Origin: Certhia americana
Taxonomy: Eukaryota > Chordata > Aves > Passeriformes > Certhiidae
Direction: 5' to 3'
NCBI GenBank assembly: GCA_018697195.1
Contig: CM031871.1
Span: 125,909 to 189,908 of the forward strand
DNA length: 64,000 nt
Part shown: positions 36,290-48,200 of the stretch, piece by piece
Layout of the letters: every line of letters starts with the position of its first letter
Position numbering within the stretch: the first letter of the stretch is position 1
Program-made: the position numbers and the translations under genes
Notes under the pieces: generated by a model
Told to the model about the DNA's origin: nothing
The model's input: only the letters and a program-made list of their open reading frames with translations
The model's database searches: none

Positions 36290-36485
36290 GGTTTGTAATT
36301 AGTTGCCTTCGTGTTCTCAGATAAGGCATCTAACTTCCCTGAGTCTATGTTTAACCATCCATAAATGAGAACAATTCTCACACATCTTCCAGTCTGCTGA
36401 AATGTTTAATTAATTAGTGTTTCAAAACTGCTCTGGATGATGCAGATAGGAGGCACAGTAAAGTGCTGCTATTATTTCTTAACAC
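36290..36485 (+). repeat. Possible ancient MIR-type SINE relic
   Basis: The order of words is that of a MIR-like core SINE and its tail: GATAAGGCATCTAACTTCCC, CTGAGTCTATGTTTAACCATC, CATAAATGAGAACAATTCTC, then CAAAACTGCTCTGGATGATG and AGTAAAGTGCTGCTATTATT. Each block is diverged by roughly a quarter to a third from the consensus I remember. Chance cannot be excluded without alignment. Confidence 0.4.
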
Positions 36486-39400
36486 TATATATACCTTCCT
36501 TCTATTTTATTTGTAACTGTAAAAAGCTCCTTTGCTGCAAGCTACTGAAGCTGCAAGGTGCTTTATTCTATCACCGCATACTAGCCTTCCAGCCAGAAAA
36601 AAAGAACTGAGCCAGACATTGAAACGTTTGCAGACACTTTTTGGTAATTGCTGCAGTTAATAGAAACTCCAGTTGTTTTAAGAGAAGTTTCAGTTTATGG
36701 CTGTGTTTGAATTTAACATGCCATGAAACCATTCTGACATGTACAGAGCCTGAAGCTTTTGCTGCTCAAACCTTTCTCCATGAAGGTGAGAATCTTAATG
36801 AGAAATGAAGGCCCTGAGCTAAGGATCTCACAACAGGCTGTTGCTGTAAACAGAGCAGAAAATGTCCCCAATGGTGAGAAACTCTCTTTAAAAGATTACT
36901 CTGCTGTGGAGATGAAGCAATGCCAGAGCTTCTGTTAGTGACCAAATCATTTGGAGCCAGGTAGGTGTTTTGGCAGACACCATAGGATAAAGAAGGAAAA
37001 CCCCAGAGCACTTTGGAGTATTTCTGCAGCAGTGCTCAGACTGCTATGAGAGCACCAAAATAAAGCTCCTCCACTGCTGGATTTTCTCTTTCCTGACAGT
37101 TTATTTCATTCTTGTGCCCACCAGCCTCTTATTCCATCTGAAGTATGCACTGATGGTTGTTGGATGTATTGGTTAACAGCGTTTTGCAGAAGAGAGATCA
37201 GTGTTAACTCTGGTTCACTCCTGATAGCAGAGAACATTTGAGATTAAGGTCTGGCCTCCATTTTACCATGCTGTGAGAGCCAGCATGGGCAAGTATCACA
37301 GCTGTGTCCTTCCTCTGCGTTCTGGGCAGGCCGGTGAATCCTGCCACTTGCAATCATCACATTCAGAGCAACCAAGTTGCACTCAGTCAAAGTCTATTTC
37401 TGGTATTTGGGTTATTTACAAAGAGGTAGTCAGTGCAGTGCAGCAAATTTAGCCTGAATTCTTGGTTTGTTAAGTTCCTACACAAACTTGGCTCTGGACT
37501 GCGTAGGACATTTTTAGAGGTGGCTGCCACCAGCCAGGTATGCTGGTGTGGTCATGAGCTACCTATCTCAACAACATCCACTCTGTTTTCCAGAGGAAGA
37601 TGTGGGGTTTTCAGAGTAATTGAGGAGGAAGAGGGTTATATGCAAAAGGCTGGTTTATAATCCCTCTGTTACTCTTCACAATATTGTCTTGAAATAGATC
37701 TACATAGTAATATTGTGGAATTAAAAATTCATATATAGTTAAAACATCATTTCTCAAGGCAGTAGCAAAAAAACGTGGACTGGGTGCAGATCTGATTAGT
37801 GCTAATTTAATGAGGGTGCAGAACCTCTAACCCCTGCTGCTTTATATCAGAAACATTAGGGATCATTCTGGTTTTGCTAAATGAAAACATTTAACAAAAT
37901 ACACACACATTTATATGTAAAAATACACACTATTATGAACACACATAAATACATAATTTAACATGTACTAAATACATATGATAGATCTAGAGAGAGACAA
38001 TTATTTCCTATTTGTGTTGTTGTTGCCAAAACTGAATGAAAAGGAAATTAAACAATGCTTTCTGATCATTATTGTAATCAAATTGAGTGTAAATATTTTG
38101 GCAGGGACTCTGATTTCTGTCAACAATTATTAGTAAAAATATATTTGCTCTTTGACTGAAAATCAATTTTCATGTATGTCACCAAATGTAACTACCTCAG
38201 GGCATGTTTTCAGTGTTAGGTATGTGTGTGCATTATATCAACTGTAGAAGTCCCAGCTGTCTTTAATGAATTAATGTGAATTTTTTAACAGCTCCTTGAA
38301 TCTTTGTACCTGCCCTATCTGGTTGCTCAAAATGGAAAAATCCTCCTTGTTCCATAATCTTTTAATTTTGTGCCATGTAGTGGTAGATTTGGGAGGAGAG
38401 CCATACATAATTTTGTCTGTCTGGAAAAGGATTTGCAGTCTATTCTGATTGCTTATTTTGAGGATTTATATGTCCCAAGTACTCATGTGCTGTTTGCTTT
38501 GAATCAGATGGCACGAGTGACAGAAAAAGTGCCCACTGACATTTTGGCTGATAAAAATTAAAATTCACTAATGGTGACCTGCAGCCAGAAACTGTTCCTG
38601 TACCTGAGGCCTTGGTTTCCCATTTTACTACACTGCCTAGTCTAGATCTGCACTGATAATTTCCTTAGACTGTCCTTCACTGTTTCCAGCATTTAGATAG
38701 TTTGATTCAGCTGATCATAACATATAATCTCCTCTTCTATTTTTCTTGGCTCTCTCAGTTGCTTGTCAGAGCAAGAGAGCTCATCAAAGACATTTGAATT
38801 CTTGTTGTCTGGTATAGCTGGTTTCTTGCAAATGTAAAGAAAAGGGCCCCCCAAAAGTTTTGCAGCTATTTTTGACAAATGTGTTGCAGAAATAAATTCA
38901 AATCCATTTTTTTTTGTAATTTATTTCTTGTCCACAAGAAAAGTTTGCAGTTAGACAGTCAGTAGTACCAGAGGCTGTGGAGTCATTAGTAACATCTTGA
39001 TCTCTCTGATTCAGTAAATCAGATTACCCATTAGTTGTGTGGAAGGTTGGTATTAGAGGTTGGTTTTTTCACCCTTTCTCTCATAAAGGGGGAAGGGCGT
39101 TTGGAAGGTGGTGGCTTTGAATACCTAATATCTGAGAAAAGAGTCATGACTCACCTTGTTATTGCTCCTGAGCAGGGCAGGTTGGGTGCTTCAGGAATGT
39201 AACTTGGAAATCAGAAAGGATCTTCCCCTGTCAAGACCAGTCTAGTAGCAGGTCATTCTCTTGGATTTAGTTGACACTGAGTGACAATTTGCCATAAATT
39301 CCATTTAATCAAGAGGATCTTGATTAATCCTCATTACAAGAGGATGCTAGAAGTTGCAGGAATTCCTTTGGAGGATATCTGAGTTTGTGTTCTGCAGTTT

Positions 39401-40814
39401 CAGGGAGTTGGCAAGGGGCTGGTCTATCAAGAAACCTTGAAGTGAGTAATATGACAACTAAAATAGAATAAAAATGCCCTTTTTCTGTTCAGCAATATGA
39501 GTTTCTAAACAGATGTAGCAGAGCTGTGCCATAACTGAAGCTGCAAAGTTGCAGCAGTCTTTACAGGCAGAGCATTTCTATTTTGCCAGGTTTTGTGATG
39601 TGAAGAAGCACTATCTTGTAGGTGTGGAATGGACATTGCAAACAATATTAGTAGGACATCTCCAAGAGCAAATAAACCAAATAATTTCACCTTCCATCAC
39701 TTATCAATGGAAGTGGAAGAATGTTGCTAATTTGGAATACTGCTTGGAGAAATCACTGAGCTCTAAAAACCTTTGTTAGCACCAAACACGAAGCAGATGC
39801 CACGTTGTTTGTTAGTGGTGACACCTTCAGAAAGCAGAGAATAGCAAACAGATTTTCTCTGTACCAGTGAGACCCACATAGCAAAGTGCACATTTGACAC
39901 ATACGAGAAGAAAAATGGGTGCTCTTCATGTGCCATCACTGTGCCATCACAAATGCTGAGAGGAGCAGGGTGGAGTCTGTGAGTACAGAGAAATGGAGGG
40001 GGGACTGGGCTCTGGGAAGGAGGAGGTGGAAGAATTATAAGGTAACTGCAAGAAAGGGAACTTCTTTTTTAAAGATGTAATAATGAATCAGAAGAGTATA
40101 AGCAGTTGGGCAGATCAAATGTAAGCTGAAAAGTGCACTGTGGAGAATACAAATGTTGGGGCATCCCTAATTATTTGTATGACACATTGAAGGTGTCCTT
40201 GCTTGTGTAAGACTAATTTTCCAGGGTATCCTGAAAGGGTTGAGCAGTGAGGGTTGGGTTTGGAATCCTTTCTGCTTTGATTAAGCTTAATCCATTCTCT
40301 GGGCCCTGAAACACAGGCAGGCTGCCTGGAATTTGTAGTATCATGTGGCAGCATCCTCACTGGCAGTCTGAATGAAAAAAGTACATGGTTTGGTGTCAGG
40401 CTTGGATATCCTGGCTTAGCTGAAAAGGAGGAAATATAACATGCTAAAGTAAGACACTTTTATGTGCAACATGCAATTCAACCTGTCTTGCAATGGGTAA
40501 ATAGGTTAGATGATTTGTGTTTGAATAAAAGTAGTGATTATTCTGGTTTGCATAAAAGTGTAAATGTCAGCTCTCTGTGTTTTAAGGAACTTGTAGCTGG
40601 CATCAGGAAGAAATCGTGCACACATGCAGCTGGTTTGCGTTACCAAGATCTTCAGGGCTTTGTAGAGGTCAAGTACTTAGATTTAGATTTTTCTATAGCT
40701 CTTTTTTGACTTTTGTATAGGGAGTAGCTGACCTTGTTGCTGGAGTGTTTCTGTCTGTATTAGCTGTTATTCCTAGAAAAGAAAAACTTAAAGCAAAATT
40801 TGGGAATAATCACT
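36486..40814. other. Unique DNA, no gene seen
   Basis: No gene or clear repeat, apart from an AC-rich stretch at about 37,899-37,960 with a perfect (AC)4-5 core. Open frames are short and unremarkable. Confidence 0.5.
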
Positions 40815-41075
40815 GAAGCCAAGTCTTCTAGTCCTGCATTCTAACCACGGAGTAGTCTCTTCTATAGGCCAGTCAAACCCCATTTTACAATAACTGTCTC
40901 TTACTTGAGAGGCTGTTGTAGGATCTCCATTCTTTTCTGGTTAGAAATCTTTTTTCTAATTCCTGTTTGAGATCATAGGCATGAGCTGGTTCTTGAGCCA
41001 CAGTGTCCTTTTGGTTAAATAGCTCTTTTCTCTCTTTTGTATGTACCATGATTTGTGTAGAGGCAGCAATGACAT
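40815..41075 (-). mobile_element. Old CR1 LINE fragment, minus orientation (ORF2 C-terminus)
   Basis: TTTCTGGTTAGAAATCTTTT, TTTGAGATCATAGGCATGAG and CTGGTTCTTGAGCCACAGTG are the reverse complement of the CR1 ORF2 C-terminal region. On the minus strand they translate to fragments such as TVAQEPAHAYD and EKRFLTRKEW, which keep the spacing seen near the end of CR1 ORF2 proteins. Frame is lost outside this region. The left boundary, toward the CR1 3' end, is diffuse. Confidence 0.65.
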
Positions 41076-44000
41076 GCCCGTGGTGTGCTGTTATTACTGG
41101 CTAGCTTCAGGTGAAGAGATCACACACCAAACCTGTCTTGGCACAAGTGGGAATGCACTCCCTGACAAAAGAAAATGCTGTAGCCCCATGTTTTGGAACA
41201 GTTAGAAGGATTTGAAGGGGTATACCACTTTGACTGTTGATCAAGCCCATGTTTATCCCACATCTCTGATCAGAAGGGATGAGTTACTCTGCTGTGCAAA
41301 CCCAGGCCTGGGGCCTGTCAGCAGCTCCAAGGACAGAAGCGAGGCTGAAGGAATAACGTCACTTCTGTTGTGTTGTTCATCTTGCCGAATCCAAAAAGCA
41401 GTTTCTGTTTGTGAAAGGACCTGTACACTTGACAGGAAGATTGCGTCCACTCCTGATGTGAAGCCTCAGCCCTGTGGTGGGATGCAGAAGTTTCTTAGCA
41501 GAGCTTTTTATTGCCATCATGAGAAACAAGGAGGTGAAGATCAAATTCACTTAAAATTGCAGAGTAGCCTGACGTGTGTTGGAGAAGATGCTGGGCCAGG
41601 GTATCTGTCTTGGCATGGAGGCCTGGGAGCTTTTTCTTCTTTTTTTGTTATTTTTCTGTTAACTTTGCATTCCCTCAGTTGTGTCTGTCATGTCTGTCAT
41701 TCTTAGTGGAGCAGGAAAAAGCCTTAATGGCAGGGCTGGCCCTGCTTTCCCTTCCTTTTGATTAATTTAGGCTTTTTGATTAAATGACAGCTTTCATCAC
41801 TTTCAGCAGTCACTTTGTGACAAGGCAATTTATAGATGCATTGGCATTATATGATTAGGACAAGCACAGTAAATAACAAATGAGAGTGGTGATTTATTTT
41901 GATATTTAAAAAGATCCTCCTCCAAATTCAAAGTTCGTGCTGTTTTCATATACAGAAATATGTTTTACTTGTTTGCTGGGCAATCTAATACTTGGTGCAC
42001 CTTTCAAGGATAACTGCTGCCATGCCATCCTGAACACAAAAGACAAAAAATTCAGTATCCCTGCGAAATTTGGTTTATATTTTGCAAAACCCAGGCTAAC
42101 TAGATGAAGAGAAGGAAAGGTTAGAGTTCAAACAACTCTTTTGCTGTTTTCATCTCACAACAAATGTGCTGCTAATTAAATGTCATGTTCTGGTTAATCA
42201 ACAGCCGTTAATCTCCAGCTACCAGTGTAACCATCTCAAACTCAAGGTTTACAGCCTCTCATTGGGCATCTTAACCCAAATGTGCAGAGACAGACAAGTG
42301 CTAGTAACTGACACAACTGCTGGAGATGGTAAGATGTTTTCTGGAAGTATTTTCCTTCCCTAAAAGTAATTTCAGTGAACTTGAAATGCTTGAAAACTAT
42401 GCATTAAATTAGACCAAAAAAAAAAAAAACACGGGAAGAACAGAAGCAGCACATCTTACCATTTTCTTTCCAGAGTTTTGGAACAGAATGTTTCAATTCT
42501 TCATTACAATATGTTCATTTTGTTTTCAACAGCTACATTCATGTTATAAAACAAAAAGATGGAATTCAGATGAAAGACTGACTTGCTGTGACGAGAAAAG
42601 GATTTGTTCCTTTTTTTCTGGGGAAATATTCAAGAGCTTTGGGGTTCCTTGCTTCTGTTGAGGATGTGGCTAAGTGTTACAGAGTTGGATTCCTCTGGGA
42701 TCTACAGGCCACAACAGCCCTGGCTGCAATGTAGTTTTGTACAGTCCCACAGGAACATGCTGAAGGATGAGTAAGATGAGTGAGGAAATTCCTGACATTA
42801 TGTGCCGTTACCTTCACAAATTCGTATTTGGGTACCTCCTCTGGACAGGCAGTAATATGAAGGAATATACAAGGGCCCTGAAGTGGTACATGGTTGATAG
42901 TGACATTTTCAACCACATGCTGAGAAGGCAGGGCAAGAGAGTCTCTTTGGTAATAGGTGTTGTAGGTGCACCTTAGAGAGCATAATCACTGAATTGTCAC
43001 CTGCTGCCTGATAACAAGTTAGCTGCAGCTCTGGATACTTTCCAGCAGCTTCTTCTAGAAAGCAGCTCTTAAACTACCAACCCAGAACAAATAGTGACAT
43101 TTAGAAGCTCATGAAATTGTCAGGGCTGAAGGTAAAACATGTTCACCCACCTAAGAACATGTCACCTTCTCTGAGAATATTTTGAGCAGATCCTGCCCCT
43201 GTTCTTACTGAAACAACTCCCTCAAATGTGGGATTTCTCTGCCCTTTGACTAGTTTTGTATTTCCAGGGGCAAATGTTGGACCAGCGTGTTGCTCTCACT
43301 TTGTCGTTGTCTATAAGAACAATTCTTGGGGCTTCTCTTGCCTCATGAGAGACTCTGCAAGAGTGTAACTTTTCTGTTCTCACTTTTGTTTTGCATGTCA
43401 TACTAGTTACCTTGGTTTTGAGAAAGGCTGATTGGTCTATTAGTCTTCTGCTGGTTTATTTGTCTCAAAACTTTAAGGATGAGATAAAGAAGCAGGTTTC
43501 CCTATTTAATGTAATAAATGGGTGTAAGTTTGAACAAGGGCTCAAATAGAAATAAAAGGTTAATGGCAGACTACCACCAATAAGAAACAAGGCAATTTTG
43601 AAGGGGGAGTTATATATACAAGAATAGAAGACTGAAATATCTTGAAATAATATGAAAGGGCTAAGATATCACACCCAGATGGCTGTACATGTTTGCCTGC
43701 AGATGTCTTCAAAGGTCACCCAATCTGTCATGCAAAGATCTGGATTCTGTGATTCCAGCGTATTTATGCTGATTCATGGATTAAAATAACTTCTCTGAAT
43801 TTCCTTGAGTTCCTTGCTAATGATAAATACTTTCTTAAAAGCAATCTTTTCCTCCTAGCTCTGATATAAGACTCTCTGGCAGACTGAGCAACATAATATT
43901 TTAACCCTTGTTTGGATTTTCCTGATTTCTCTCCTGTTCAGTCTTGTTAATAACCTTTATTTGATTTGCAGCTATAGAGTTGGGCAGCAGAATTCTTCTT

Positions 44001-45146
44001 TTGTTACAGGAAAGTGCATGGTGTACCCTGGGATTTCTTTACTGGATACATGTAAATTCTGTTGATGGAGAAACTACTTTCTCTGCACTGGGGTGGGGGT
44101 CATGGTGGGAAGTTTACAGTTCTATGCAGGATTTAACCCTGATTCACTGAAGGTAAGGGGAGGGAGAAAAATCTGCCAAGTTAGAAAGTTCCCTGTTGGA
44201 GAAATGGTAGAATTGATGGATAAACAACCTAAACCACAGATATCAGGATTTGGTAGTGCTGTTAAAGATTAAATACTATGGATTTTAGTACCTGGCTTTC
44301 CCAGAGTTTAAATGCAAGGGATGGTGTTGAAACTTCCCCCTTTTTTGGAACTTGACATTTTGAGTGCAGATCTCTTCATTGTAAAGCATAAATTTCAGCT
44401 TAAAACTCCCTGACAGACTGGATGATTTCTAGGGAAGATTTATGTAGAGGCTTCCCTGTGGTACACAGGGAAGGGATGAGCCTTCCTAGTGCCAGGAGCC
44501 AACAATGCCCTGCAGTGTTCCTGCAGCTTCTGACTCAACAGTTCAGGCAGATAATCCTCCCTCCCCACTGAGGTGCGGCTGTACTTTGGCTCATAGCTCT
44601 GGCTGTGTCTCCATGAGTGCTTTTTCCTCTAGCAACACTTCACTGAAGAACTCTGTGTGCTCCAAGAAGCATTAGTGAACCTCATACCATGACCCTTAGG
44701 TTAGACACTATAACCAAAAGCTCTCCAGTTTTTCCTGGTAGCCCTTCCTAAGAGCTGGCATTGCTCTCCTGCTTGGAAATGTTAACCTCTGTAGGTTAAG
44801 CATATGTTTATTCAAATTCTCAGGAAGCTGTGAATTGACGGGTGCATTTTTGTCCTGGTTTCTGCCTATTTAAGGTTTTTGCTTCTCTGCTGGTGCTGGA
44901 TGTGGTGGTTAGAGACAGAGACTGGGACATCCGTGCATAAGAGGAGAGTGTGGGTTTGTTGATGGAACTACCAGGAGGTACTATACGTGCTAAATCTCAG
45001 GAGGCTGGAATTAATTATTACCACATGAGAGCAAATGAGTTGAAATGGGTGTGCTGCTTACAGAGCTCATATTAGGATTTCATATTAACCCTTTTCATAT
45101 TACTTGTTTCACTACTCCTTTTTCCTTTGTGAAGAGAACAATTAGG
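41076..45146. other. Unique DNA, no gene seen
   Basis: Holds a 164-codon open frame at 41212-41706 with cysteine-rich, low-order composition and no recognisable domain, plus a 13-14-A run near 42,416-42,429. No confident interspersed repeat. A small perfect hairpin (CTTCCCTGTG, GTA, CACAGGGAAG) lies at 44451-44473. Confidence 0.5.
44451..44473. repeat. Perfect 10-bp stem, 3-nt loop
   Basis: CTTCCCTGTG and CACAGGGAAG flank GTA. There is no T-run or gene nearby, so a terminator reading does not apply in this eukaryotic context. Confidence 0.7.
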
Positions 45147-45210
45147 TACAGTTATAAATAATAATTTTATAACTGTAAAATTTTTTTTAAATTTTTGTTA
45201 AAAAAAATTT
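45147..45210. repeat. Two adjacent perfect AT-rich hairpins
   Basis: Hairpin one pairs TACAGTTATAAA (45147-45158) with TTTATAACTGTA (45166-45177), loop TAATAAT. Hairpin two begins at the next base and pairs AAATTTTTTTTAA (45178-45190) with TTAAAAAAAATTT (45198-45210), loop ATTTTTG. Both stems are mismatch-free and both loops are 7 nt. The region could extrude as paired cruciforms. The origin is unknown. Confidence 0.9.
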
Positions 45211-48200
45211 ATAAAGAAAAATCAAACTCAGGTTTGAGAATGTATATGTGAGGAGTCTTGGATCCATTGTTATCAGTTAATTATTTTCCCCTTAATTTAT
45301 AACCACCCTCCCAAATTTAGACAAGCTAGGTCACAAAATAAGGGGAGGGTGTGAATCTGGACCTTTCCATCCAAGTTCATTTCTGCTTTTGGCACTGACT
45401 TGTTCAAGTCAGATTTGCAGTAGATGCCCAAACTGTGCAGAATATCAGTGGACAAACATGTCTGCAGAGCAATGCACAAATGCATTTGAAAGTCCATTTG
45501 ACCATGAAGAGGCTGTAATTGTCTCTCTAGATACTGGGTAGGTGTAAACAAGTGACAATTTCTGCACACATGAATGGAGAACATTTATAGATAATGCAAA
45601 AATGGGATTTTCGGGAGGCTGGTAGGAAATGTGATCTTCAGTACCTCCTTAAGGCAGCTCCATCTCTAAGCTGAGTTTACATCTTTTATCTCCGTGAAAC
45701 CTTACTCTAGATTTCTGAGTCTTTCTGCTTCTGCTTAAGTAGTTGCATTGAAAATCTTTCTCTGTTATCCTCAGTATTAATTATCCTTAAGTATCAGCCA
45801 GAGCAGTGGACTCTACTCTCCCCAGTTTCTGAGGAGAAGCAAGTCCAGGAGTAGGAATGTGCAGGCAAGAACAGAGCAGAAACTTTGCCTTGATGAGAGG
45901 GTTGATCCAAGAACCCAATCCAGTTCTTACTCTTGGTTTCATCCCTCCATTAGTAAATGATAATCCCATGTACCTCATTTTTCTTACCACTGACTAGTTT
46001 TAAAATACTTTCTTTGGGTAGTACTGACATCTAAAAATTATAAAATGTTGCAGTGTATGGGTTCTATACTGTCCCTACTCAAGATAAGATCTGATTTGTA
46101 AGTGGAGAAATGTGTAGGCTTTTCTGTAAATGTAATCTGGGAGCCAAGCTGGGCTGCTCTTGGTTCAAGTTGTTGTATTGTTCTGAGGCACAACTAGACT
46201 TTGATTGGCAGTTTCATTGCTAGTGCCTCTGATACAGAGGAATGCAAATAAATGTCCTTCTCTCTTGTATTATAACTAAAATATTTAATTCAGTCTCATC
46301 TGGTAGTTTTCATTATTAATACTATTATTATTTTTACTGCTTTTCACTTTCAGGTAGCTGTTTTTCACAGTAGTTTGCTAGTCCAGCTAGCCTGAAGTAC
46401 AGAGTGAGTCTCTCTGCAACCAGCTGCTGTTGCTGAAGACATAATGACCCGCAGCTTTGTTAAGGTCAAAGGAGATTTCCAAGTGCTTGGGGAGATTGTA
46501 GTCAGGCCTGGGATATTTCCTTTCCTGTTTTCTACCTGATCTGGTAGGTAGACTAGCACGGACTTTGTCTGGTTTTGGCCCTTAATTAGGCAGATTTCCT
46601 CCCATGGTTGGAAGCAGTCTAAGCAGCAAAGCTTCCAGCCCTGAGGCTCAGTTTTAGGACAGCTGAAGGTTGTCACTTTGTGACAAGGCATGCTCCTTCC
46701 CTATCTAGGGAGCTGCTTGTCTCGCTGCAACACACAGAAATAGCATATTCCATACCAGGGCCTGCTCGTGTCTGCAGCCAGCACCTGATTTTTTATATTG
46801 CTGCAAGAAGAGGGGATCTGTGATTTGGGTAGCTAACTGTCTTCAATCACAGCTGAACTGTGCTTTTGGTAGTTGTGCTGCAGAGGCTGCTGTGAGATTT
46901 CATAGATCCTGCAGGCAACTGAGTAGAAAATACATTGTGTGTGTTTGTATTGTTCTCTCTACTTCTGGAGAAGTTTGGCTCTGTTCATTGGCACTCTCAA
47001 AGAGAGAATATAGCAGTTTATCACCATTAGGAAAGAAACAGGTGCTACTCAGGCTGATACACCTATCCAAGGAGAGCTCTGGCATGGTCTCCTACCAAAA
47101 TAAGGCTCATGGTTCACTTAAGTCAGGCTGGTGCCGTATAGAGGAATACACACTGTCCAAGAGCTGTGTAGGAACACTCAGAATGAGGAGAGTCCTTTTC
47201 ATCCTCACTCTTCTTGTGTCTATAGCTTGGTGTTTAAACCCATGCCATGGGTGGTAGATTAATTTTTTCTTTTTGTCACAGCTATTTCAAGCTAGGAATA
47301 CTTTGAGCAAGCAGCTGTAAGTCCAGACGGAATGCACAGGTCTCTAAAAATAATTTCTGTGGAACTGAGCATGCTATTGTAGCCAAAACAAAAGAGGTTC
47401 AAATATGAGTAGTGTAGGTTAAGGACTTCAGTGGTAGAAGTGTACCTTCAGGTACTTTTCTTCATCATCCATATATTCACCAAATATCTTTGGGGTTTTG
47501 TGTTGATTTGTACAAGGTCAGCAGCTTTACAAAAAGCCAGTAAGTCACATCTTGCCACAACCACGTTTCTTGGTTTCTGTGCAGTCAAAATTTAAACTTC
47601 ATGCCCACATGGATTTTTTTAAGCAGTTACATGCATATGCAATGATTTAAAAAGCTCTCCCACAGAGGGTTTCATGTTTGTATTATTGTTTTGTTTATAC
47701 TAGTAGTAGCAGCTGACTAAAGATATATCAGTGTCTTCTGGGGAGGCTTGTCCTTTCTGCACATATGTGTTTGTGCATGCGTAACAATATACTTTTGTCT
47801 TATTTTATAACTCTTAGGCTATTTGTGTCATTGCACACCCAGCCCTGGTTTAAAAGCATTAAGATTTATTTCCTACTATAATTTTTCAAACTTTGAATAT
47901 AGGCAAGGAATTCTTGAAGGTTGTTTTTAATGTGCTTTAAAACTATGGATTTCTTTACCTAGTAGTACAAAAACCCCAGCAATCAGTTTTCCCAATCCCC
48001 CAAACCACCAGATTCCGTTACAAAATCAGCAACTGTAACTTTGGTTCCATATGCTGCATACAGTTTGTTTCACAAAGAAATTCTTTTGCAGATGGAAATG
48101 ATTAGCAATAAAATGTATTGCAATAATGGACCGTGCTAAAGTTACATAAGTTTAAAAATACACAGTAAAAACAGGCTGTCATTTGCCTTCTCATAGAGCT

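Noticed and set aside
41212..41706. 164-codon plus-strand open frame
   Set aside because: Cysteine- and serine-rich with a hydrophobic tail from T-rich DNA. No recognisable domain, and opposite-strand frames overlap it.
43680..43770. Possible CR1 terminus (GATGTCTTCAAAGGTCACCC then GGATTCTGTGATTCC)
   Set aside because: Only the last few words fit, and the sequence upstream does not follow CR1, so the support is too thin.
44451..44473. Rho-independent-type terminator
   Set aside because: A 10-bp hairpin without a following T-run, in eukaryotic DNA with no adjacent gene.
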